A DNA stretch of 64,000 nucleotides from Synchiropus splendidus (lineage: Eukaryota; Chordata; Actinopteri; Syngnathiformes; Callionymidae). This document shows positions 1 to 18,700 of the stretch, one piece after another. The stretch is from contig NC_071334.1 of assembly GCF_027744825.2 (NCBI RefSeq), forward strand, positions 42,323,437-42,387,436, written 5' to 3'. Numbering within the stretch: position 1 is the stretch's first letter; every line of letters begins with the position of its first letter. Made by a program: the position numbers and the translations under genes. Under the pieces are notes generated by a model. That model was not told where the DNA came from and did no database searches. It saw only the letters and a list, made by a program, of their open reading frames with translations.

Positions 1-779
1 ACAAAAGAGGACACATAGTCTCCAAACTCAGGCCCTTCATCACTTAGCACATTAACATCCAAAGGAAAACTCAGAAGGCATACATCAGTCAATTACTGTG
101 CAAGTGTTCTCTGTAAGATTCTGAATGATTAGAAACACATCTTCCACTTCACAGTGCAGCTCATGTCATCTTGTCTTCTTAGCAGAAACAGCTCATCACA
201 TGACCACCTCCTCACATAAGCCTCCAAATGTGACTCTGCTTAAAGTTACAGAGCTGGGAGTCCAAGCTCACAATGGCCTTCTTAGGTTTGCCCCTGCAGA
301 TTTGCCGAACACGCATGTTCATTTGATAACACATGTTATTTGAGTTAGTTTAAGATGCTGAACCCATGATCTCTACTGTGCGATATTTCATTTTCCTAAA
401 AAATTTCCTAAACCTTTTATTTTACACTGTTAACTTAACCGGATAACAGAGACAGCGGACATCTACCAAAACATAGTCCTAACTAGCCAGGGTCACCAGA
501 GCAAATCATACATTTTAATTGTCAGCGAGTGTGTTTTGAATTAATAATTGAGAAGTTTGCGTGGTGTTCTCTCTGGTGAGCATAATTCTATCTGTGCAGT
601 CATCTTAGGCGGTTTCACCCACACCAAACAGAGTATGAATTTGATCCTTAAAATCATCATGGAACACATTAAAATCTACGGACACATGAATTAAAGATTA
701 CTGGCAGAGGATGGTTCAGATGCATCAACCACTGGGTTATTGGTATAGCACAATTCCGCTGTGCCACTCAGCTGAAGGA
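1..779. other. Intergenic stretch, nothing recognised
   Basis: Moderately AT-rich sequence. I see no exon that splices in frame, no family match and no clear repeat. The short open frame at 125-343 has no recognisable domain. Confidence 0.5.
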
Positions 780-852
780 CACCCCAGATGGGATTCGAAC
801 CCACAATCCCTGGCTTAGGAGGCCAGTGCCTTATCCATTAGGCGACTGGGGC
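780..852 (-). tRNA. tRNA-Arg (anticodon CCT)
   Basis: The minus strand reads as a complete 73-nt cloverleaf. The acceptor stem pairs GCCCCAG with CTGGGGT, with a terminal G-T pair and discriminator G. The D arm contains AATGGATA, the anticodon stem CTGGC/GCCAG encloses CTCCTAA with anticodon CCT, and the T arm holds TTCGAAT. There is no intron, and CCA is not encoded, as expected for a eukaryotic gene. A and B box positions look intact. It decodes AGG. Its body agrees with the vertebrate tRNA-Arg-CCT sequence as I recall it. No other tRNA is visible in the window, so this is an isolated copy. The exact 3' end depends on accepting the discriminator at 780. Confidence 0.93.
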
Positions 853-1019
853 TGCCAGAGACTAACACAGTTACCTGAACACACAGTGCCAGTCGGCTGC
901 GACAGAGGCACAGCCTTTGAAAAAGATGGACTTTATTGTTTGAATTGAAGGCTTCCAGATAACATGGGACCCACTGACACAGAGAAAAGTCCAATTCAAT
1001 GACCATTCAGGTATAACCT

Positions 1020-1720
1020 AGGTGAACAAATACTTTCATTATCAATGGCAAGCACCTGGGTCTCCTGAGCAGTTGTACTTGGCTGACCCTGATTAATTAA
1101 AAATATATGTTTATTTAAAAAATAAATAATAAAAAAATGATTCTTTCCCTATCTACATCTTCTATCTTCTATCATATATTTACGCAAGATAAGCATAAAG
1201 TTGTATCGACTCTGTATCTGTGATTCTTATTTACTTATATAAAACCTTCCCGCTTGATTAAATAAATTGAACCATATGAATTTTGATTTTTATTGGCAAA
1301 CACTGTGTAACACTCATCTCCCTGCACTCCTCGGGAGTGTTTGCTGCTGGCACTTGGGAGCGGGAAGGAGCGAGCGAGCTTTGTGCCAAAAACACACCAA
1401 AATAGCCCTCCAATTAAAAATCTACGAGTTAGGTTTGCAAACGATGTTTAAAGTTTGGAATTTATCCACAGTTTCCTCCTGTTATCAGCGTCAGACATCC
1501 CACCAATCACAGCGCGCTTTCATGCAGTGAGTGTAGCAACTCTCGAGATGTGGATAACGATTTTGCCGGTAAACAAATACGGTGGCCGAGCTATGACTGC
1601 AAAAGGGTTGAGGGCTCAGGACGCCTAGACGTCCCCCAGCTAAAAGCCTGATAAGCAGCCAATTACAGATTAAGGAAATTAAAGGGGACCAAGAAAAGGA
1701 ACCCATAGTTTAATTGCCCT
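1020..1720. repeat. Dispersed repeat, copy 1 (partner at 13785-14360)
   Basis: This stretch aligns in the same orientation with 13785-14360. Shared blocks, in the same order, include GCAAGATAAGCATAAAGTTG, a later block around TGAATTTTGAT, and AGCTAAAAGCCTGA near the end. The spacing between blocks differs by indels. Such colinear but diverged similarity indicates an interspersed repeat. I cannot name the family, and the outer limits are approximate. Confidence 0.6.
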
Positions 1721-1995
1721 TTTATGCTCAACGTTAGGTACAGATCCTCATACGGTGGAAATTTTCTGTCCACCACTGCCGATATATTTATCGGCCTCAC
1801 CATCCACCTCCTCCTACAACACTGCTGCCGTTTTCTTCTTTTGTACCAGAGGTACATCATCAATACTTCTTCCACAGTCACCATGTTGGTTTTAGAGATG
1901 GTTAATAATAATCTTCTGACTCTCGGCTGCACCCCATACAGATATAATGGTGAGCAAGAATGTATGGAAAAGCATGTGATCAGTGACAGTAACAA
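1663..1995 (-). mobile_element. PIF/Harbinger-type transposase N-terminal remnant
   Basis: A minus-strand open frame contains the N-terminal part of what looks like a HARBI1/Harbinger transposase: a short acidic/hydrophobic helix (VEEVLMMYLWYKRRKRQ) followed by a basic-aromatic segment with RRRWMVRP and later PPYEDLYLTL. A tryptophan preceded by arginines and followed by a proline-containing turn is typical of the start of these transposases. The DDE catalytic region is absent, so this is a fossil fragment. The same sequence recurs in the collagen gene at 45315-45460. Family assignment rests on memory of the motif only. Confidence 0.5.
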
Positions 1996-3289
1996 TGTTA
2001 GAAATGGTTAGTCAGCCAGATGAAACGTCACCTTAACTAATCGTGAAGACTGAAAAGCACCATGTTTATCCATTTTGCTAGTATTTTCGGTATTTTGGTT
2101 TGAAATAAGTCGGCACAAAACGTTACCCCCATGTAGCCATTTGGATCGTGGCGTAAAGTTGCTTGACGTAATGGTGTGCATGCATGTTACTCGGTAAGAA
2201 TCATGGGATTGTTGTACCGTGTGGTGTGAACAGTGCCGCTTATGAATTTCACAGAGCAACGTTTTAACCGCTAACTATTGTCTTGTACCTTCAAAGCAGC
2301 ATCGCAGCTTTTTCAAAGACCCGTCCTGGATCTGAATTTTGATGTCAGAATCTGGGACATTCTTTCTTCGCTGAAGAGAATACCATGAATTTGTAATATA
2401 CTTAAACTATACTGAGGACACACATGAACTAAGGGAGGTAAAGAACACACGCAACAGCTCCACATTCAGCATCTCAGTTGGGAGTTTGTGTGGTGTCACA
2501 TGAACAACACACAGGTACTCACAGGCAGTGTTTATCCCCCATGTTTGTAGTTCTTTGGAATCTTGAGGGGTGTTTATGGGTAAGGCATTTTGCTGACTTT
2601 GACTAATTATATACAAATATTTAAATGTTTACTTTGATGAGGAGCTACTGGATTAGCATGTGATACTTGATAACTGAAGAGGGAAAAAAACCGATGAGAC
2701 CTTTAAGAAAAACCAATGCTTCCACGCTCCTAGTATCATGCTGGTATTTTGTGTGTGTATATATATATCAATATCATATATCCTGAGCGGAGAAGTCGTG
2801 ACAACTGATTGGGGTAGGAAAGGCTCATTGGTGGTGCCTGAATAGCCGCCGCTCACTTCTGAACTGAATAAAAACTTCAATTAAAAACATTTGTTTTATT
2901 TCTTGATGTGAGCTTTACACCTAATTCAAGTTCTCTAACAATAACACTGACGATTTTACTTCCGTAAACTCATCTTTTTACGACGTCATTAGGCTTTATT
3001 GCGTTTCACTATTGTGAGTTTCCAATTAAGCATTAGCGCTACCGTGCTAACGGCACGTATAGCGCTGATATATGAACATTTTACAGAGGTATAAGGCAAA
3101 ACCCAAATAAAAGTGTAAAAGCCGGACAGCATCACTATCAAGATTATTATTTCGACTCCCAACCTTCTACACTGAGCCTTTAATTTAACATAAACATTAC
3201 TCCAAATCTGATTTAAACCTTAGTTTTACTGTGAACTTCTCAATGAATTTGCAGTGGCGTCAAGCAAAGTCGAGTCAAAACGTGTGTCA

Positions 3290-3560
3290 AAAGTCATATC
3301 TACGTACGAGAGACGACGAAGCGTGGGCTCCTTGGAGATCCGCTGGGGGGACGTCACAGGCGGACTCCGGTCCGCCGCCGCTCTCCACCATGCAGATCTG
3401 CTCCTCCGCGGGAGCTGAACATTTGGAGACATTCTTGGGCAGTCTTCTATGCGAGTTCGGCGAAAACATGTCGTGCGCTGCGACGATCCGAGGCTTATCG
3501 CCAGCAGTCAAATGGTGAGGGCAAAAGTCCGACGAACAACGACACTCTTTCAGGTGATAA
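3290..3560. promoter_or_regulatory. CpG-rich patch, candidate promoter or untranslated first exon
   Basis: This stretch has a much higher density of CG dinucleotides than its surroundings, including runs such as GACGACGAAGCG and CCGCCGCCGCTC and a GACGTCAC near 3351. In vertebrates this composition marks many promoters. It lies downstream of the eed 3' end. A plus-strand ATG at 3390 opens a frame of about 42 codons that runs up to an AATG/GTGAGG donor-like sequence, so a first exon is possible. I do not recognise the peptide. It could also be a GC-rich repeat. Confidence 0.3.
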
Positions 3561-3661
3561 GCGCGGGCCACTCTATCTCTGCTGGCAGTCGTCATTCCAA
3601 AGAGGTTGAAGTCAGTCACGTGACTTACGATCAAACCCACTTGAGCGTGTACAAAAATAAC

Positions 3662-3667
3662 TTTATT
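3662..3667 (-). terminator. eed: Candidate eed polyadenylation signal (AATAAA)
   Basis: The minus strand reads AATAAA about 505 nt downstream of the eed stop codon. No closer canonical hexamer was seen, although variants were not ruled out. Confidence 0.45.
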
Positions 3668-4171
3668 CAAGTCCACAGTCATTTACATCAGCTTCACAAG
3701 AGACTGTTAAGCTCGTCATCTGCTGACCGATCAATTTAGAAGCAGGTGTCTGCTTATCTTCTGTGTGAAGCAACACTTGTTTCACGTACTTCAGAATCAC
3801 ATGCCTTTATCATCACCATAACATTCCCTTGACCTAAAATGTATCGTCAATAAAGTGAAAGTATGGCATGACAAAAAAAGGGCAGCTGGGTAAAATGTTA
3901 CACAATCATAATAAAAACAACTGGGTTATTTTCGTCATTGTCATGAGGTGTAGGTGTGCAGCCAGGATGTTTTACTTCAAAGTCAAAGGTAGACTGCAAC
4001 TGCATAGGAAACTAGAAGGCACTCTGAAGGGACAAAAGCATCTTGAAAAAGTGTGGCCAAACACGCGTCAAAGAGCCATGATCAAGTCTACAATGAAAAG
4101 AAAACAGGAAACGCTCAAGCGCCTTTTTACTAACTGAAGTGTGACTTTGAAACGTGTATTTCATGTAAGCT

Positions 4172-9365
<5,194 letters not shown>

Positions 9366-9689
9366 GTTCTTATTTTCCCTCATGTTGGCTCAGACTCCGC
9401 CTTTTCCGCCAATTGCCGCCACGGCATGTGGGTATTGTAGTTTGAATCAGACATATATGTAGTCCAGAAACCATCTTCTAGATTATTCAAAACTAAAGTT
9501 TTTGTATATACACTTTTATACAATAAACTGTATGATTAACGGTAACAGCTATTAAACAAAGCAATGCAGCCAAAATGAGCGATTTTAGCATCCTTTTGAT
9601 CTCATCCATATTTCATACTTGTCCAACAAGGGGTGATCGAGATACCCTCGTAAGTGTAATAAAACAAAAACATGAAACAAACATTTACT

Positions 9690-9695
9690 TTTAAT
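9690..9695 (-). terminator. pwp2: Candidate pwp2 polyadenylation signal (ATTAAA variant)
   Basis: The minus strand reads ATTAAA about 93 nt after the pwp2 stop codon. This is the commonest variant hexamer, and no AATAAA lies closer. The eed start is about 325 nt further along the same strand. Confidence 0.4.
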
Positions 9696-9787
9696 TAAAA
9701 AAAAAACAGTTTACAGACATTCTGTATGACAGTTGCAAAGCCCATAGTTAGGTTTTAAAAGATGAGGAATGAAGATTGCCCTGCAAA

Positions 9788-12700
9788 TTACAAAATCATA
9801 TCTGCACCCTCCAATGATGCTTCGCTCATCACTTCTTCCTCCTGCTCATCCTCATCATTACTGTCCTCATCGTTCTCCTCAGCTGCCCTCTTCATCCCCC
9901 TCTGCTTGGACAGAGCGACAGCATAGCGGATGGTGTACATGTTGAAGTCACACCTGCAACAGACGACACATTGAATTCTGGAAAACGCCATGGAGACACG
10001 AGCCACATGTCGACACTTACAGTTTGGACAGGTCGTCATAATGTTTCTGGATGCTCTTCTGTAGCGCCTGCAGTGTAGGCATGATGGCTCCAGACCTGAA
10101 AACACCAATGAATCTTGTTCACAAGCTTGGTCTGGTGCAGGAAAACTTCAGGGAACAGGACTTCCTGACCTGTTCTTCAGTTTCTGCCCATTCAGCATGA
10201 GCAAGTTCTGCGCCCAGGTCAAGTAGAACTGCAGGTGACCCGACTTCTCCAAGCAGGTGGCCAGAAAGCCGAGCAGTTTCTCGACGTAAATATCAGGGAT
10301 GGAGCCACAAACCACAGGAACTACAACACAGAGAGCAACACGATTTGTTGGAACCTCCATGTATAAACTGCTCTCTATCATGTTAACAACCATGATTTAA
10401 AAAATAAATAAGAAACATACAAATAAAGACAATCAGAGACTATATGAACTACATCACTTCCAAATCCTGCTGCAAATGACTCGTAGACTTTAACATAGTA
10501 GAGATTGTGAAAACAATATGTTTAAACAAATTCATAATGAATCCCAACATGAGCCTGTTTGCAATGTTGCTCCTAAACTTAAAGCAACAGAGTAGACTTG
10601 CTTCTACGCACTTTGCTCATGCGGCACAGACTCTAACACTTGGAGCGTGAGCGGTTTCTCGTTCAGTCGGAAGGCAAGGATTATGGCGGATGCCCAGTCT
10701 TCCAGCTGCAGTTGTTTGCGTATGCTAGCAGGGGTCACATCCAGGTCCAGGTCATATGGATCGAAAACCATCGAACTGTCCAGGGAATATATCAGCAGAC
10801 CCTCGGTGGTGGTTGCAGCCCAGCTCCGACCTGACCAGCAGAGGAACAGAATTCAATTTCTGTGATTTAAAATACCATGTGAACAAATGGTCTTCTTTTC
10901 CTGCCACTCACCAGTGGGAGAGAAGCGCAGTGAGCTGACCCTGATCTCGGGCTTAAAATGACGTGAACTCATATCACCTTTAAATGAAGCAAAAATATGT
11001 TAGCAATAGGAGTAATAGTAACAGGTGCAGATAAACTTATCATTATGGACACATTATTGTAATCTCATTTAATCCTGATATAACTGCTGTATGGGACTAG
11101 TTTGTATTTGGCCTAAAATTCACCGTTTTTCAGTGCAGGAACCAGGTTTTTGCAGCCGTTTCATGAGACAGTATTGATGGGTTGATGAGGTTCTATGAAA
11201 CAGCATCCTGATTTTCAGAGACCACCAGATTGCACTGTCTGCTGTAAAATGTTTGGACTTGAACTAATTCAATGAAACCTCACATAATTTCAAAACCAAG
11301 GGCGCCATCTAGTGGCCTGTGACAAATAGGATACTGTTTCATAAATCCCTGCAATACTGTTTCATGATACCTCATCTACCCATCACTAATATAGAGGAGG
11401 AAACGTAAATTTAGATTACGCAAAATGAAAAAACTATTTTTGTGAACTAAAAGTCAAAACTAGACCTAAAGGGGCTACTCCTCAAAAAGAGATGCCACAA
11501 CAACCCTTGTGCAATGAATCATTGTGTCCCTCCTCCTTGCTCTTTTTCTTCATCTTCTCTTAATATGTTGCAGTGATCCCTTTGAATAGTAGAAAGGCAG
11601 CACAACTAAATACAACAGTGGTACACATTACTAATTGCAATGTTGGAACAATACATTGCTTTAAAAAGTCAAGTGATGGAACATCAAAAGCTTTCATCTC
11701 AGACATATTAATTGTTCAGTAAGATATGTACCCCTGCGTACTCCTGGAAGACTGATGTTGACGGCATCTTCATCACCAGCTCCTTCATCCACCAGAGCAA
11801 GGCTGCCAAACTCCGTCATCTTCCTTCTATCTAGGAACTCCTAAAAAGGTAACATGTAACAGTGAGCATATTTCATGTTACATCGAGCAACTCTGCGTCA
11901 CGTGATGGAAAAATTATACTGTTACTGTTCAGAGTAATGGAAAGTTACTGACAATGTTCAGACTAAAGCAAAGTTGCGGATGAAGGCTGCCTCATTGTTT
12001 ATGGTTGTACCACTCCACCATGTTTTCAGAACTCTGATCGCAGACTGAATGTCTCACAGATGCTCAAGGTTGTTGTTACATTCTGGTTTGTACCCCTCCA
12101 GTCCAGTGATCGAAGTGTATGCTTGCTGAGAATGCCTCAGTGAGACAGTCAACTTCATACAGTGAACTTGCAAAGATTCTTTAATAAAAATTCGTAAACG
12201 GTCACTGCAAGAGACTCACCTCCATGCCGTCGAATGACAAGTTACAGGAAATTTCAAACTTCTTGATGAGCATCTGCTCCTTGACGTTGTAGATGCAGAC
12301 AAATTTGGACTGCCCTGCGGCAAGTACTGACTCCCCGTCAGCTGAGTAGCACAGAGACGTAAAGGACCTGTTGATAGAGTAGTGAAGAGTTGATGAGGTT
12401 TCATGACACAGTGTCCTGATTTTCAGAGGCCACCAGATGGCACTGTCTGTTGTAAAATGTTTGCACAACCAATTCAATGAACGTCACTAAAGCAAGATCT
12501 AGTAATCTCTGAAAATCAGGACACTGTTTCATCAAGTCTGCAATACTGTTTCATGACAGCTCATCTACCTCTTGGTACAACAGAGTCAATGGCAAGTCTG
12601 GTTAATGCAGAGCTGTAACTCTACAGGACCTTAACTATATGAAACAAAAATATACAATATACGACAGTGTTCCCTCCAATTTTTCATGTGTCCGAACAAA

Positions 12701-15700
12701 CACACAAACCCTCTGAGTGGTCACATGGACAACTTGTGAGCGATCAGTTGTTGTCAGCTGTCGTGACTGCTGCAATAGTTTATAAGCGTTTAAAAAAGAG
12801 ATGGGAATCGGCATAATTTGCATTGAGGAATGGAAAATGTGTGAAATTGAAAAATAAAAAAGATAGAAATAAAAGCCATTCAATTGTCTTTGAATTGTAT
12901 ATATTCTTTACATATTTCTTCAACTGATCATAATGTAAAATATTCACAATACATTATATTTCTCAAGAATCAAGGCACCAACAATCTTCCAATACAATAA
13001 GTAAATTAAATTGTCATTGACATTGCACCATTGAGGGCGCTGGATATCAAAGAACCTCAAGCAGCTTTTACAAATATTTACCCTGTCTGAAATTGATTGA
13101 CAAGGCTCACGAATCGGTCTGGCGTGAGACTTAATTTTGACCACTTGAGGCCACCGTATTCTATGATCGTTTGTCATGGAACACTGAGCCTGTGTGGATC
13201 AGGCTAAAATGAATAAGGAACAGGTTTTTTTTCACTGAATACACAATTAATTTCCTCACTCGACATGGCACGTAGTCTCTGAAAGCTGCAATGCAACGGT
13301 TCTCACTCTCTCTCTCTTTTCTCTCTCTCCTGTGCACAACTGTGCAGGCCCCATTTGGCTCAGTGTGTTTTGACCAACCACAAGCCACTTTAAAAGAAAT
13401 CAGCTCTAAAACATCAGCCAGCTCCAATAGTCCATTTCAAATAGCCGGCGCTTCTAGTTGCTATTCGTTTTATTGTGTATGTAGCGATGTCACTCTGTGG
13501 ACGGTCTTAAGCACCGCTGCACGGGAGGACCTGTGGAAAGTACCGCCAGTTAAGGATGCACGCGGTCGAACAGAGCTGCAAGCACTTAATTTTAATGGTC
13601 TAATGTCACAAGGCTTTTTGTCTGGACGGCAAGAAGTCCGGTAGTCCGGAAATTGCAGTAATTTAAACATAGATATTTTTGTATCAGCAGTGCACAATTG
13701 CACACGCGCAGAACTTAGAGAGAACGTTGATATATGTTCAGTGTACAGTCAAATAATTGTGTAGATGAAGTCAGTAGCTGTTGCCTCAATAACACTTGGA
13801 GCATGCAGGAGTCTCCCGGGCAGTTTTTTTTTTACTTGACTGACCCTTATTAATTTAAGAAAAATACCTATTTTAGAATGATTCATCCCCTTACTACAAG
13901 CCATGTGTCTATAGTTTTGTTCATCTTCTTTGATATATTTATGCAAGATAAGCATAAAGTTGTTTCAGCTGTGTATCTGTCATGGTTTTCTAAACATTTA
14001 TTTTTAAATTTTTAAATGTTTAATTTAAACATTCATTCATTCAAACAAAATATATATGAAGGCGTGCCTCTTGATAAAATAAATAAAACCACGTGAATTT
14101 TGATGCCCTATTTTGCTCACATTCTGCAAACTGCACTGCTCCCCAGCGCAGCTCGCGGCACGCACCTGTTAATCGCGGGACAAATATGGCGACTGCGAGG
14201 GAAACACCCCTTTCATGGAAATGTGATTACACGATGAATATGGCATTATATCGGCACTATGAACCTGACATTTATGGAGTCAGGGCTGAGAATAACTGAG
14301 TGTCCATTTTTTTTCATGTTTTGCAGTTCAGAGCGCCCAGACACCCACCTAGCTAAAAGCCTGACCTGAATTGTGTCCAGGCACAGTCCAGTCCACTTAC
14401 TTGCCCTTTGCAGAGTGTTTTGCCGTGATTTTGTCTGTTTCTTTGCGCCCTGTTGCCAGGTCGTGGCGCCCAGACACCGAGTTAGTCTGTGTCGCTGTGC
14501 TTGGGTCCCAAAAGGAGATTTCACCATTAAGGGTTGCCACTGCCAGCTGTTGACCATCGGGGCGGTAGGACACACACAAAGCTGAAGAAGACACACTGTG
14601 ACCATTCACTGAACAGGAGAGGGCTGAGATCCTGCAAGTCAAAGAAGGCTTACTCACCATCTGCACATTGAGGGAGGGATTCCTTCACCTGCCAGCTGTC
14701 CTTCATGTCCCACAACTTGACGGTGCGATCCCACGAAGCACTGGCTAAGATAGACTGGACTGGACTGAAACACAGGCAGCTCACAGGACCTTCATGGCCT
14801 CCAAGCACCTGAACAATGCCACAGATTAAACACCATCTAAATGGTAAAACAATCATTCAAGACAATCATACCTCCAATAATCGGCCAGTCTGCATGGACC
14901 ACAGAAAGATCTCAAAAGAATCCTGGGCTCCAGCGCTGACAAGCTCTCCGCTCACATCAACTGCAAGCGATGAAAACTGCGCTGGCCGGGGTGACGTGAA
15001 CGTCCGAAAGTTTCGATACCTATGTGTCGGGAATCAAAAATTGGCAGCTGCCCTTGCAAACTCAGCAAACAAATTCTGGCACTTAAAAATTCACCTGTGC
15101 AGGTCATAAGCTCTAACAGTCCCATCCAGGGAAGCGCTGACTACGACGAATCCGCTGGAGGTGAACGTGACATTGGTGATGCTGCTGGTATGCTCTGTGA
15201 AGGTGACGAAGCAAAGGCAACTGTTGGTGTTCCACACTTTGACCTACAGACCGCCAAAAAAGGAAAAAAAAAAAGGGAGAAGTTACTTTTATGGTCATGG
15301 ATTTCACTGTTTACAGTGGCTGAAGACAGTTATAAGTCAATTGTGAGTCTGGTGCTGCTTGTTTCAGCTGACACCTGATTGGTTAAACTGTGTGTGCTTG
15401 TTTGGTTAGGTCAAAAACGCATCCACTGCGGCCCCTTTGAGGATCAGCTTCAGACCCCTGGTTTACAGTAAGACAACGAGGGTGGTACACTTCCATACTT
15501 TGCCATCGTCTCCTCCTGTAGCGATGTACTGTCCGTCAGGTGAGTAAGCCAGAGACGCCATATTGTTGAAGTGTCCCTGCTGCTTGAAGACGTACGACTC
15601 GCTCTGCCACTCCCACACCAGCAGCTGACCCATCCCTGCAGCAAAGTGACCATGAAATACCAGTACACCATCAAGCGAGAGACAAAAACAGTGCAGTGAG

Positions 15701-18700
15701 TAGCAACTCAGGAAGGAGGTCAGCAGGTGTGCGTTGAATTAATGGATTATTTATTAATCAGGGTTCGGTTCCAGTTTAGGACTGGATTAAATGTGCCGCT
15801 GTTTGTCAACCAAAACCTGATCATTTGAGGTTTAATATTTCTGATCAGCTTTCAACTACTTGAACTGAACTGGGAAGTAATGCGGGAGTTACTCGACTCA
15901 AACAGTATTATAGTGTAAAGCTGCCATGAAGAGTCAATGAGCAAGATGAGATCTCACAGTGAAACAAAAAAAGAGCAATATTGATGTCATTAATGAGTTA
16001 ATGATAACAAACATCTCAGGGATTTAATCTAGAAAATTCATCCTTATCAATTTGGTGGATGACTAAAAAATGCATAGAACAACATAAAACAAAATATTTT
16101 TTCTCACCTGAACATCCAAAGCTGATCCAGTCTCCAGAGCAGTTCACAGCTACAGAGGAGATTCTGCGATCTGAAATACTGAAAAAAGATAAGAGCCGGT
16201 GGTTCATTCTGATCTTACCGATTGCCCAGGAATTCCAAATATGAAGCTTTGTTCAGGAAAAAATATTTTACCTGAGTGAGTGAATGAGATTAAACTCAGG
16301 AAGTTCATGCAAGTGGAAGATTCCAGAGGCGAAACCGGTGACTAAAATGTGAGTGGATTTGTGGAAGGCTGCAGCAGTCAGGTTGTTGAAGTCGCCTTCT
16401 TTGTTGAAGAAGTGTCTGCAGGTGCAAAGGAGAGGAATAAGCGTTGGGTTGTGCGTCCCTGTTTTAGACTCTAAATCCTTAAACCCCGTCATCCACACAG
16501 CAATAAACAGACACCAACAACCAACAAACTAGAAAGGTGCCAAAACAAGGCATGCCTCCACGGGTGACTCTAACTGTGATCTTGACATTACTGCCCTACA
16601 TGTATTACATCTACACAAAATATAGTGAATTATAGTCATAGTGAAATGGACACAATCAGACAGCATTTGGACGGAAGGACAAATGAATGAGAAAACCATC
16701 AAAACTTTGGCACATCCACATTTTCAGTCAGTATTCAGGCTTGAGCTCATTTTTTGAACCAGAGTGGGCCACGTGAGGAATGGAACTCTTGAGCACTTCC
16801 AACAAACCAACAGATCAGCACTAAAATCAATCACTCTTAAACCAGCCCGTCTCCAACCAATCCAGAAAGTTTAATAGAAAAACTTTGGATCAGTTTACAA
16901 GCAAACACAGGGCCAACACAGTTTTTATAAGTGAAGCGAAGAGCAGGGGTTCTTCAGATGCGTTCCTGCCATTTCTTCAGTAGAAGGTGTTTGACAAATT
17001 GTAAACAAATGTCGGCAAAAACGTACCTTTTCCTAGAAGTGACTTAATGACACAATTCTGTGTTGAAACTCATCTATGTCAAGCTTACAACAAAAAAAGT
17101 ATTTTGGTTCCAGCAAATATGGAAGTCACTGATCTGTGACAGTTGTTTGCCACAGTCTAGCATCTCATACGTAACATGTAAACACTTACCTGATGCTTAA
17201 TACACAGAAGAAACAATAAGCTACAAAATGAATTACACATACTTGCTTGTCTGCTTGTATCTGACGCTCTTTCTCTTCTCCTTCTCCTTCTCTTTCAAGG
17301 ACCCTGTTTTACCCCTGATGACCTCTCCTTCTTCTCCCTCAACCCTGCTTTCATCCTCTTCCTCCTCCTCTTCAGTAGGCATCTTTGGTTTTTCCCTACT
17401 CTTCTTCAGATAAAGCCCTTCTGGGTCAGTGTCACACTCCCAGATGCAGAGCACCCCATCCTGGCTTACAGTGTACAACTGGTGAAACAGAGTGAGACAG
17501 GTTAGCGATGAGAGAAACATGAAGACAGCATTGTAGAAATACAGACTTACATCCAGACTGTCCTTCTCAAAGAAACATCCCACCACAACGTCCTTGTGTC
17601 CACCTAAGGAGTAGTAGATGAGGTTGACCCAGCGCTCTGCACCGAAGATCCATGTTGACATGTCTTTGCTGCCCACAGCAAAACACCTAGAACAGATGCC
17701 GCATCACAACTGGCCTTGAGCTATACTGCACATAGAGAACATCTGATATTCACTCACTTGGAGTCATCTGTCCAATCGATGCATGTTGTTTCGTCGTACG
17801 GGCCGAAGTAGCTTTTATCAAGAACAAAAGCGTTAAATTCCCTTCGTTTTCCAGGAGCATGGTACAACAACGTCGCATTTTCCTTCGTCACAACAAATTT
17901 CCTACAGGCAAAAAAGTAACATGAGTCAGCATCAGTGTTTGTTTTCCAGATTATATCAATTTATATTGAAGACATTCTGACCTGCCATCGGGTGAGAAGC
18001 GGATGCTGTTCACAGGTCTGTGGAAGTGGAAATGATGCAGGATGGCTCGGGTGATAAGACTGACCAGCACTGCAGCACCATCTGTAAACCACACAGCATG
18101 TATGAGCTGCATTTTCTATTGTGGAGGATCAGAAAAGACAACTTAGGTGTGTAACTGTGAGTACCTTCATCGACAACAATGGCCAAATTCCCGTCAGGAG
18201 AGAGACCCACACAGGTGATGTTCTTAGTTGTAGAGATGGGTAGTGTTTCGGATGTGTTGCTGCCAAACAAAATACACTCAGCATTTAAACGCACTTGCAT
18301 TTAATCGCTAAATTCAAATGCGATGTGGCTTACTTTTTCAAGTCAAAGATTGAAAGTCTGTTTCCAACCGGACTGATCACAGCGTTGCCATCTCTGGAAA
18401 AATTTAAATTCCCTTGGCGGTAGACAGCACCAAGTAGATTCGAAAACTAAACAGAAAAAAAGGTTTACGTACAATAAAAGGCACAACAAGCAAGTGAAAT
18501 GATGTTTGACTGCCTCTATTGTACGCAATACGTGACGAAGATATATTGTATCCGATTATACCAATAGTGTTGACAAATGCAAGACGAACAGTTACGAGGG
18601 AAAATATTCGTGAATATATACGGATATTAGTAAACGATACTACTCGTTTGCCTCATGTCAGTGAATTCTTATTGAAATAACATCATAACGAATTGAGTTC

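Larger units (their letters stand above)
853..3280. other. Intergenic stretch with transposon remnants
   Basis: No protein gene was recognised. The part at about 1020-1720 is a dispersed repeat shared with 13785-14360. About 1663-1995 on the minus strand carries a transposase-like fragment. The rest, 2000-3280, shows no open frame with a recognisable domain and no obvious repeat. Confidence 0.45.

Noticed and set aside
9366..9383. In-frame ATG six codons upstream of the chosen eed start
   Set aside because: Vertebrate EED begins at MSE, which is the 9365 start; the upstream ATG is possible but unsupported.
14582..14640. Alternative acceptor TTGCAG upstream of pwp2 exon 14
   Set aside because: Splicing there puts a TGA in frame within nine codons, while the acceptor at 14581 restores the conserved ALCVSYRPDG segment.
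17237..17239. Donor at TAT/GTGTAA for pwp2 exon 7
   Set aside because: It breaks phase with exon 8, whose only nearby AG starts ACACTTC. The donor two bases further on keeps frame.
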